DNA from: Tardiphaga sp. | GTDB lineage: Bacteria > Pseudomonadota > Alphaproteobacteria > Rhizobiales > Xanthobacteraceae | Direction: 5' to 3' | Assembly: GCA_028290765.1 (NCBI GenBank) | Contig: JAQGJF010000235.1 | Location: forward strand, 1-5,106 | Length of the DNA stretch: 5,106 nucleotides | Shown here: positions 1 to 5,106 of the stretch, piece by piece | Layout of the letters: each line of letters starts with the position of its first letter | Position numbering within the stretch: position 1 is the first letter of the stretch | The notes under the pieces: generated by a model | Databases searched by the model: none | Told to the model about the DNA's origin: nothing | The model's input: only the letters and a program-made list of their open reading frames with translations | Translations under genes and position numbers: made by a program

Positions 1-1094
1 AGATAAAGGCCGCTACCGAGCACGCCAATCGTTACGGTATCCAAAAGCGCCCAAATGACCTTGAGCGGCAAGCCGCCGTAGTCGCCGAAGTGCAGCGGGC
101 GCGAGACCTCGAGGGCGCGGAGATACCAGGGCATGGTCACATTCGCCGCGAGTTTGCCGGTGCGGGCATCGACGAGAAACGGACTGAACAGCCGCGACGT
201 CAACTGCTGGCGGCCCTTGGTCCAGACCACGTAATGATAGGGCGAACCGAATGGCGCCCCTGGGAAAATAATGCTGGTCGCCGTCATCTCGGGGGCTGCG
301 GCTCGGGCGGTCTCGAAGGCGGCTTCCGGCGAACTCATCTCGGCGGTTGACGGCGTCGGCATGCCGCGCATCGGTTCGAGCATCGCCCTGACATCCGTCT
401 GCTGCCACAGCGCGAACAACGGCGTCGACAATTCATTGATCAGGCCGGTCGCGCCGACAACCAGCGTCCAGGCCAGGGTGACGACGCCCAGCATGTTGTG
501 CAGGTCGAGCCACTTCACCCGCCGGGAACGGTCGGCGCGCACGGTGGCAAAATCGAGTTTTCGCATGAACGGGCCATAGACCGCGATGCCCGACATGACG
601 GCGATCACGAACAGCAGCGCCATGACGCCGAGCAACAGCTCGCCCGGCAGGCCCGCAAACAGGTCTTTGTGCAGGCTCAATAAGACAGCGAGAACGCCGA
701 TGCCGTCGGCAGCGAACGGCCTGCTTTGTTTCAGGACCTGGCCCGTATGCGCATCGAACTTGATGTAGTGCGCAGCCTTGCGATTTTCCGCATAGGCCTG
801 CCAGGACGAAGCCATGGAGACGATGATCTTCGGTTCGTCGTCATCGACAAAGGTGAATATGACGGTTTCTCCCGGGAACATGTTCCGGCTGGTCGCCAGG
901 AGCTGGTCGATGCCGACGCGCGGCGCGTTGTCCGGCACCGAAGCGTACGGAAGAGAGTCGTCCAGCAGATCGGCAAGCTCGTCCCGAAAGACCAGCGGCA
1001 GCCCCGTGATGCACAACAGCAGCAGAAACGCGGTGCAGACGAGGCTGCTCCATTTGTGAATCCAGGACCATCGGCGGAAGGCTGACCTGGTCAT
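1..1094 (-). CDS. PepSY-associated TM helix protein (PiuB/FoxB-like), 3' end cut by window edge
   Basis: Translating back from an ATG at 1094-1092 gives 364 open codons to the left edge. AAAGGA (1108-1103) sits 8 nt before the start. The protein begins MTRSAFRRWSWIHKWSS and has membrane segments at about residues 17-36, 150-175, 200-220 and 342-364, with periplasmic-type regions between them. A PepSY-like stretch lies near 75-122 and ends in FDAHTGQV; a second lies near 285-318 and ends in VDARTGKL. Histidines occur at 13, 109, 116, 142, 199, 287 and 335. Those at 13, 142, 199 (WLDLHNMLG) and 335 (PLHFGDYGG) lie beside membrane segments, as expected for haem or metal ligands. This is the PepSY_TM family (COG3182, 'iron-regulated membrane protein'). 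Its characterised member FoxB of Pseudomonas is an inner-membrane siderophore-iron reductase. Family members are usually about 370-400 residues, so only a short tail is missing. It lies downstream of the receptor on the same strand and is probably co-transcribed. The family is confident; the reductase role is inferred. Confidence 0.93.
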   Translation of the reverse strand, partial: MTRSAFRRWSWIHKWSSLVCTAFLLLLCITGLPLVFRDELADLLDDSLPYASVPDNAPRVGIDQLLATSRNMFPGETVIFTFVDDDEPKIIVSMASSWQAYAENRKAAHYIKFDAHTGQVLKQSRPFAADGIGVLAVLLSLHKDLFAGLPGELLLGVMALLFVIAVMSGIAVYGPFMRKLDFATVRADRSRRVKWLDLHNMLGVVTLAWTLVVGATGLINELSTPLFALWQQTDVRAMLEPMRGMPTPSTAEMSSPEAAFETARAAAPEMTATSIIFPGAPFGSPYHYVVWTKGRQQLTSRLFSPFLVDARTGKLAANVTMPWYLRALEVSRPLHFGDYGGLPLKVIWALLDTVTIGVLGSGLY

Positions 1095-1112
1095 CGAGAG
1101 CGTCCTTTGCCG

Positions 1113-1137
1113 GCCGCGGCGTCGCATCCGCCGCGGC
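1113..1137 (-). other. GC-rich hairpin just upstream of the PepSY gene ribosome binding site
   Basis: A perfect 9-bp inverted repeat (1113-1121 pairing with 1129-1137) surrounds a 7-nt loop. Each arm contains the self-complementary octamer GCCGCGGC. In the minus-strand transcript the stem ends only 4 nt before the AAAGGA ribosome binding site of the PepSY gene. No T-run follows, so it is not a typical intrinsic terminator. It could stabilise or process the mRNA or affect initiation, but it may also be a by-product of high GC content. Confidence 0.4.
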
Positions 1138-1203
1138 TCAATCCCCCATGGAGTCCGACTGAAAATGCGTCCATTGCTTTCGGCACCTTCTCCATCCGAC
1201 GGG

Positions 1204-1260
1204 CATCCACGTCCTGAGCGCGGCTAAGACGTGGATGGCCGGGATAAACCCGGCCATGAC
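1204..1260. repeat. Dispersed palindromic repeat of the Bradyrhizobium type
   Basis: Two perfect inverted repeats overlap here. The first pairs 1204-1213 (CATCCACGTC) with 1228-1237 around a 14-nt loop. The second pairs 1235-1243 (ATGGCCGGG) with 1249-1257 (CCCGGCCAT) around the loop ATAAA. They share 1235-1237, so they cannot both form completely. The block GTGGATGGCCGGG-n5-CCCGGCCATGACGG is, from memory, an abundant extragenic repeat in Bradyrhizobium and relatives. Read as protein it gives the artefact peptide MDGRDKPGHDG found at the start of many spurious hypothetical proteins. It lies between the receptor stop and the PepSY start, a usual place for REP-like elements at mRNA 3' ends. The structure is seen directly; membership of the repeat family is recalled, not searched. 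Confidence 0.8.
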
Positions 1261-1272
1261 GGGAAACCTCGA

Positions 1273-3582
1273 TCACCAACGGTAGCTCAGTTTCGTCATC
1301 ACGGTCCGGCCATAGCCGTAGTAACAGGCCGCCGACGCGGCGCAGCTTGCGACATAGCGGCGATCGAACACGTTGTTGGCGTTGACCGAGAGAAGCAATC
1401 CCTTCAACTGCGGGCTCGCGGCTTCCAGGTCGTAACTCCCCATCAGATCCACGAGCGTGAACGGCGCCACCGTGAAGCTGTTGGCGGCGTCGCCAAAGGA
1501 CGAGCCGACGTACCGCACACCGCCGCCCAGGCGGAGGCCGGTCGCGGGTCCCGCGTTGAAGAGGTAATCCCCCCAGATCGAGGCGGAATGGCGGGGGATT
1601 GCGACAGGCCACAGGCCCTGGGTGGAGAACACGCCGCCAAAGATGCCGGGAGCCGTGGTGTTGCTCTTCGCGTTCTGCATGTCGAGATAAGTGTACGCCG
1701 CAGCAACATTGAACTGCTTGAGCACGCTTGCCTTGGCCTCGAATTCGAAGCCGCGCGATTCGACCTCACCGGTCTGGACGACGAAGGCGGTATTGTTGGC
1801 GTCCTTGGTCGTGACGTTCTGTTGCGTGATGTCGAACACGGCCGCCGTGAACAGCATCGCGGTGCCGGGCAGCTGGTATTTGATGCCCGCCTCGTACTGC
1901 TGGCCCGTGGTCGGCCTGAGCGGCGACTTGTCTGCCGTCATGCCCGCGATCGCGCTGCTCGGCTGGAAGGATTCGGAATAGCCGACGTAAGGCGCGACGC
2001 CGGAGTCGAAGACGTAGCTGAGCCCGGCACGGTAGCTCGAATGGCTGGCCGCCGGCGTATTCTGCGGCGTGCCCGTATCCTGCTGTTTGGTTTCGTACCA
2101 GTCCTCGCGCGCGCCGAGCGTCAGGACGAAGCGGTCGAGCTTCAACTGGTCCTGCGCATAGAGTCCGTATTGCTGGCTGCTGGACGAGAGCGCGCCGGTG
2201 AGCGGGTTCACGACCGTAATGCCATAGACCGGCGCGAATATATTGATCGGCGGCGCGCCGAAATTGAAGCCGTATTGCTGGTTCAGGTTGCTATTCTGGG
2301 AATCGAGACCGACCAATACGCGATGGGCGACCGGACCCGTGCGCAAATCGGCCTGGAGGTTGGTATCGGTGGACAGGGCGTCGAGGCTCTCGCGATCCGC
2401 ATAAGCGTAGCGGAACAGCGTTCTCCTGTCGGCCGCCAGGCCGCTGCCGCTCAGATAGGCGACATTGCTATCGAGGTGCATGTAGCGGACGCCCTGGCGG
2501 AACAGGACGGCTTCGTTGAACCGATGTTCGAACTGGTAGCCGACCGAGGACTGTTCGACCGAGAACTTGTTATAGTTCGGATCGGTGGGATTGAAGCTTC
2601 GCGGAATGACGCCGTTCGGATTCGGCAGCGCCGTGCCGAAAGCCGGAAGGATGTTGTTGTAGCCCGCGCGCGGATCGTTCTGGTAGTTGGCGATGATCGT
2701 CAGCGAGGTCGAATCGTCCGGCCGCCAGGTGACCGTCGGCTGGACGGCGACGCGCTGCTGCCCGGCGAAGTCGACCTGGTTCTCGGAACTGAATCCCAGT
2801 CCGGTGAAGCGGTAGAGCAGCTTCTTTTCCGCATCCACCGGCCCGCCGAAGTCGAAACCGAGCTGGCCGGTATTGAACGTGCCGTACTGGACATCGACCT
2901 GCCGGAAGGTCTCTTCCGTCGGCCGCTTGCTGACCATGTTGACCAGGCCGCCGGGAGGGCTCTGTCCATAGATCATCGCGGACGGCCCGCGCAACACGTC
3001 GACCTGCTGCAGGAAATAGGGATCGACCGCCGGGAAGCCGAACTCGCCGGGTAGCAGGCGAAGCCCATCCAGGAACTGATTGCCGCTCGGGCCGAAGCCC
3101 CGGATATAAAAATATTCCAGGCGCGATGCGACGCCGCGCGGCTCCGCCACGACGCCGGGTGTATAACGGATGGCCTCGCGGAGATTTCGCACGTTCTGGA
3201 TATCGAGCTGATCCCTGGTGACCGTCGACACCGATTGGGGGACTTCAAGAACCGGCGTATTGGTTTTCGTTCCCGTCCCGCTTTGCGTCGCCACGAATCC
3301 AACTGCCTGACCGTTGCTGCCCTGGCCCGCGCCGGAGGCCGGTTTCGGTGCGACCGCCTGCCGATTTTGGTTGCGCGTGCGCGTGCTGCGAGCTGAATTT
3401 GCAGCCGCTCGACCTGGCGATGGCGCCAGACGCGTCCGCTGCGTTTTTGGCGCCTCAATCGTGACGCCTGGTAACGTCATGCTGTTCGCAGGTTGTGCGA
3501 CTGCGCCGTCCGCCTTGACTACCAAGGCACTGATGCTCGCTACACCGAGATAAAGCGCCTTCAAAAAACTCGTTCGTTGCAT
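1273..3582 (-). CDS. TonB-dependent outer-membrane siderophore receptor, FhuA/FegA-like
   Basis: Outer-membrane receptor that would import a ferric siderophore using TonB-ExbBD energy. From the ATG at 3582 it has 769 residues. A signal peptide (MQRTSFLKALYLGVASISAL) has probable cleavage at AVA|QP, after residue 29. A TonB-box-like LPGVTIEAP follows at 37-45, then a basic, low-complexity linker to about residue 110. The plug domain runs from about 111 to 220 (EVPQSVSTVT, YIRGFGPSGNQFLDGLR, DVLRGPSAMIYGQSPPGG, NMVSKRP). A 22-strand-type barrel continues to the terminal aromatic residue in LSYRW. The segment YVASC-x5-CYYGYGRT at 743-761 matches the conserved C-terminus of E. coli FhuA with the same Cys-x5-Cys spacing, so a hydroxamate (ferrichrome-like) ligand is likely. 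There is no STN signalling domain, which fits control by the adjacent AraC protein rather than by a sigma/anti-sigma pair. An in-frame GTG at 3651 would add 23 residues, but it lacks a spaced Shine-Dalgarno. The ATG has GGGG 9 nt upstream and gives a normal signal peptide. Confidence 0.95.
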   Translation of the reverse strand: MQRTSFLKALYLGVASISALVVKADGAVAQPANSMTLPGVTIEAPKTQRTRLAPSPGRAAANSARSTRTRNQNRQAVAPKPASGAGQGSNGQAVGFVATQSGTGTKTNTPVLEVPQSVSTVTRDQLDIQNVRNLREAIRYTPGVVAEPRGVASRLEYFYIRGFGPSGNQFLDGLRLLPGEFGFPAVDPYFLQQVDVLRGPSAMIYGQSPPGGLVNMVSKRPTEETFRQVDVQYGTFNTGQLGFDFGGPVDAEKKLLYRFTGLGFSSENQVDFAGQQRVAVQPTVTWRPDDSTSLTIIANYQNDPRAGYNNILPAFGTALPNPNGVIPRSFNPTDPNYNKFSVEQSSVGYQFEHRFNEAVLFRQGVRYMHLDSNVAYLSGSGLAADRRTLFRYAYADRESLDALSTDTNLQADLRTGPVAHRVLVGLDSQNSNLNQQYGFNFGAPPINIFAPVYGITVVNPLTGALSSSSQQYGLYAQDQLKLDRFVLTLGAREDWYETKQQDTGTPQNTPAASHSSYRAGLSYVFDSGVAPYVGYSESFQPSSAIAGMTADKSPLRPTTGQQYEAGIKYQLPGTAMLFTAAVFDITQQNVTTKDANNTAFVVQTGEVESRGFEFEAKASVLKQFNVAAAYTYLDMQNAKSNTTAPGIFGGVFSTQGLWPVAIPRHSASIWGDYLFNAGPATGLRLGGGVRYVGSSFGDAANSFTVAPFTLVDLMGSYDLEAASPQLKGLLLSVNANNVFDRRYVASCAASAACYYGYGRTVMTKLSYRW

Positions 3583-3670
3583 CTTCAACAGCCCCGTTGC
3601 CCCAGGATTCTTCAAGATCGGCCCTGGAAGTTTCGGAGACTTACCGTTCACCTTCGCGCATCGGGCATAG

Positions 3671-3723
3671 AATCACTCCAATATCCGGGCCCGTGAAGAT
3701 TTTCTCTTTGGAGTGTTGCACTC
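3671..3723 (-). promoter_or_regulatory. Cluster of GAGTG/CACTC half-sites upstream of the receptor; candidate operator
   Basis: In the spacer between regulator stop and receptor start, CACTCCAA at 3674-3681 is the exact inverse of TTGGAGTG at 3708-3715. The latter overlaps a small dyad, GAGTG-TTG-CACTC, at 3711-3723. An 8-bp palindrome CGGGCCCG (3686-3693) lies between the arms. The left arm, extended to AATCACTCCA (3671-3680), recurs exactly upstream of the regulator gene. The cluster is 89 bp or more upstream of the preferred receptor ATG, a reasonable place for an AraC-type activator site. I found no convincing -35/-10 pair nearby and no clear Irr ICE box or RirA IRO box by eye. Function as an operator is inferred. 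Confidence 0.4.
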
Positions 3724-3848
3724 GTTTGGCGTCTTCTCGACGGCTCTTGGCAAGATGGCCGGTGCGCGACAGATCCTTGGCAATTACGCGATAGCCGCGG
3801 AGCGCAGCAGGCCGGGCAAGGATGATCGCATTCAAGCGTTCAGGCAGG

Positions 3849-4673
3849 TCATTCGACGGGTTTGATCGCGGCATCCTCGATACCGGCGAATTCTGTCGGC
3901 GATTTTCCGGTTACGCGCCGGAATGCATGCGAGAACGCGGGGACGCTGTCGTAGCCGAGCTCGGACGCCAGTTGCTTGATCGATACATCACGATCGATCG
4001 ACAGCCGGCCGATCGAAGCCGCGATCCGCGCATGCTGGCACCACGCCTTGAAGCTTAGTCGGGTTTCCTTGGCGAATAGCCGGGACAGGGTGCGCGCTGA
4101 CGTCCCGACCTTGGCGGCCAAGGCCGCAATCTCGTGGGCGTCGCCGGGATCTTTCAACACCAGCTCGGCAGCGCGTCGGCAGCGCGGATCTCTGGGCAGC
4201 GGTACAAAAGTTGCAGAATCGTCCGCCAGGCGCAACTCGTGCAAAGTGAGACGGACCAGTAACAGCGTGCGCGCGAGGTCATCGACACCGTCGAACAGCG
4301 CCAGGATCGCCTGCTGGAGGAGGGGTGAAACCTGGCTGACAAATTCCTGGTCGAGCCGGTCGCCATGGCCTTCGCGATTTAGCCAATCCTTGTCGAAATA
4401 AAGGGTGCGCATCTCGATATCGGCCAACATGTCGATCGCATGCGTCAAATTGCCCGGTACCCAGACCGCCCTGTCCGGCGGCACCAGCCAGCGCCCCTTC
4501 GGCGTTGTGACCTGCATCGTGCCCCGCGCAGCATAAACCAGTTGCGCTTCCCGGTGCCGATGCGGATCGAGCCGCGCACCGCGCACGTAGCTGAGCGCCA
4601 ACAAGTTCACGCCGGGCTCAGCAACGCTTCGGTTGCTACCGACAGTCCAAATCGGCGTTTCAACTTTCTTCAC
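3849..4673 (-). CDS. AraC-family transcriptional regulator with N-terminal cupin domain
   Basis: A cytoplasmic DNA-binding regulator of 274 residues, starting at a GTG (4673-4671) with GGGG 7 nt upstream (4684-4681). The first ~95 residues form an AraC-type cupin sensor domain: PHRHREAQLVYAARG at 37-51 carries the histidine pair, and VPPDRAVWVPGNLTHAI at 64-80 completes the fold signature. A helical linker spans about 105-160. The C-terminal third holds two helix-turn-helix units: about 178-202 (EIAALAAKVGTSARTLSRLF) and 229-263 (SIKQLASELGYDSVPAFSHA, then FRRVTGKSPTEF, the typical AraC signature). Length and order are normal for the cupin/AraC group that includes E. coli NimR. It lies directly upstream of the receptor gene on the same strand, so it probably controls that gene and perhaps itself. 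The inducer is unknown; by context it could be a ferric siderophore or a metal ion. The family is confident and the target is inferred. Confidence 0.95.
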   Translation of the reverse strand: MKKVETPIWTVGSNRSVAEPGVNLLALSYVRGARLDPHRHREAQLVYAARGTMQVTTPKGRWLVPPDRAVWVPGNLTHAIDMLADIEMRTLYFDKDWLNREGHGDRLDQEFVSQVSPLLQQAILALFDGVDDLARTLLLVRLTLHELRLADDSATFVPLPRDPRCRRAAELVLKDPGDAHEIAALAAKVGTSARTLSRLFAKETRLSFKAWCQHARIAASIGRLSIDRDVSIKQLASELGYDSVPAFSHAFRRVTGKSPTEFAGIEDAAIKPVE

Positions 4674-4696
4674 AACGAGACCCCGTACAATTGGCG

Positions 4697-4702
4697 ATTA
4701 TA
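4697..4702 (-). promoter_or_regulatory. Candidate -10 box for the araC-type regulator gene
   Basis: Read on the minus strand this is a perfect TATAAT. It would place transcription start near 4690, giving a leader of about 17 nt that just includes the GGGG ribosome binding site before the GTG at 4673. No good -35 hexamer lies 16-18 bp upstream (the best is TCCCAA), so the promoter would probably need an activator. The repeated TGGAGTGATT at 4748-4739 would sit near -50 to -58. Confidence 0.5.
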
Positions 4703-4738
4703 ATTGCTTTCAGTGAGATTGGGAGAAGCGGCATTGGC

Positions 4739-4748
4739 AATCACTCCA
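4739..4748 (-). promoter_or_regulatory. TGGAGTGATT, second copy of candidate operator half-site
   Basis: This 10-mer is identical to the one at 3680-3671 and has the same orientation relative to its downstream gene. It lies 36 bp upstream of the regulator's TATAAT box. Both copies are followed on the minus strand by ATGCC within a few bases (gap of 2 versus 4). A binding site for the AraC protein, acting on both its own gene and the receptor gene, is the simplest reading, but it is not proven. Confidence 0.35.
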
Positions 4749-5106
4749 GCAACGCAGACGTGTCCAATTGCGTAAATCGCGGATGACGAGAACCAGGGCG
4801 CTCTTGGAAAACCTCTAACTTGGCCCCCTTCGATGCTGGATAGCATCTCGCCAATGATCGCTTATTCCGCATTAAAGTAATTCCAAATTCCTGACATTGT
4901 TGTCAATTCGAGCGCGGCCTATTGATCGGCGGTTGAATCGAGCTGAGAGCAGCGATGGCAGAAGCGAGACCGCGTTGGCGGAAGGTGACCTTGCAGGGTT
5001 GGCGACGGCTTCCCATCCTGCGCTAAATGCAAGCGGATCGGCTCAGACTGCGACCGATCCGGCAACAGGACTTACAAGCACGCCGTCACCTACGTAGCCT
5101 TATTCG
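4749..5106. other. Right-edge stretch without a convincing complete gene; several short dyads
   Basis: No complete gene can be supported here. It holds three perfect short inverted repeats: GATGCT-n4-AGCATC at 4832-4847, TGACA-n4-TGTCA at 4892-4905 inside an AT-rich patch (about 4861-4910), and CGGATCGG-n12-CCGATCCG at 5034-5061. None is followed by a T-run. A TTGACA hexamer (minus strand, 4906-4901) overlaps the second dyad but has no good -10 box at normal spacing. A plus-strand frame from 4989 to the edge is open and rich in G/C at third codon positions; it is described separately. Confidence 0.5.
4989..5106 (+). other. Possible partial or broken reading frame running off the right edge
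   Basis: After a TGA at 4986-4988, this plus-strand frame stays open for 39 codons to the window end. It reads through FPSCAKCKRIGSDCDRSG and then TYKHAVTYVALF. Third codon positions are about three-quarters G or C, higher than in the other two plus frames, and there is a Cys-x2-Cys-x6-Cys cluster. No ATG, GTG or TTG start occurs in the frame within the window. A different frame just upstream has an ATG at 4955 (MAEARPRWRKVTLQG), so a frameshifted gene is conceivable. I do not recognise the protein, and the stretch is too short to exclude chance. Confidence 0.2.

Noticed and set aside
13..408. 131-codon minus-strand frame at the left edge
   Set aside because: It overlaps the PepSY protein in another frame, is very Arg-rich with no domain, and the PepSY frame is convincing throughout.
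1235..1257. Intrinsic terminator for the receptor gene
   Set aside because: The stem is strong but no T-run follows on the minus strand, and it fits a dispersed repeat better.
1175..1612. Upstream part of a 173-codon minus-strand frame overlapping the receptor 3' end
   Set aside because: Out of frame with the well-supported receptor barrel, with Arg- and Gly-rich composition typical of a shadow frame. Only its short tail beyond the receptor stop was kept as a weak finding.
1231..3054. 607-codon plus-strand open frame antisense to the receptor
   Set aside because: It is in codon-for-codon register with the receptor, so only TTA, CTA or TCA codons in the receptor could interrupt it, and GC-rich genomes rarely use these. 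It begins inside the dispersed repeat with the artefact peptide MDGRDKPGHDG and shows no domain.
3652..3848. Irr ICE box, RirA IRO box or Fur-type site for the receptor
   Set aside because: No stretch resembled the consensus sites closely enough by eye; a matrix scan could revise this.
3976..4401. 141-codon plus-strand frame opposite the regulator
   Set aside because: Antisense to a clear AraC protein, Ser/Arg-rich with no recognisable motif.
4749..4780. Sigma-54 promoter around GGACACGTCTGCGTTGC on the minus strand
   Set aside because: The GG and GC elements are 13 bp apart instead of the required 10.
4897..5097. 66-codon plus-strand frame starting at TTG
   Set aside because: Rare start codon with no ribosome binding site, low GC at third positions compared with the competing frame, and Ser/Thr/Ala-rich composition without a domain.

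Overview
The window looks like chromosomal DNA from a GC-rich alphaproteobacterium, most likely Bradyrhizobium or a close relative in the Nitrobacteraceae. This rests on codon use and on the palindromic element at 1204-1260, which matches from memory a repeat scattered through Bradyrhizobium-type genomes. It is an inference, because no 16S or other marker gene is present.

All three well-supported genes lie on the minus strand and read right to left: an AraC-family regulator (4673-3849), a TonB-dependent siderophore receptor (3582-1273; a longer GTG start at 3651 is possible), and a PepSY-associated transmembrane protein (1094 off the left edge; 364 codons visible, with only the extreme C-terminus missing). 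Together they form a compact ferric-siderophore uptake module. The receptor takes the iron complex across the outer membrane. The PepSY protein is of the PiuB/FoxB type, whose members are proposed to reduce or release siderophore iron at the inner membrane. The AraC protein probably controls the locus. The receptor's C-terminus resembles that of E. coli FhuA, including the Cys-x5-Cys pair, so a hydroxamate (ferrichrome-like) siderophore is the best guess. The layout also recalls the ferrichrome fegAB pair of Bradyrhizobium.

The spacers hold more structure than expected. The 178-bp receptor-PepSY gap contains the dispersed repeat, which can form either of two mutually exclusive hairpins, and a second GC-rich hairpin just ahead of the PepSY ribosome binding site. 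The regulator-receptor gap holds a cluster of GAGTG/CACTC half-sites. One member, TGGAGTGATT on the minus strand, recurs exactly and in the same orientation upstream of the regulator gene, so it is a candidate shared operator. The right-hand 433 bp (4674-5106) have no convincing complete gene. They contain a good -10 box for the regulator, several short dyads, and a weakly supported open frame with a Cys cluster running off the right edge.

Nothing here is clearly a new system. The most testable points are the shared operator candidate, the switchable repeat between receptor and PepSY genes, and the nature of the right-edge open frame.
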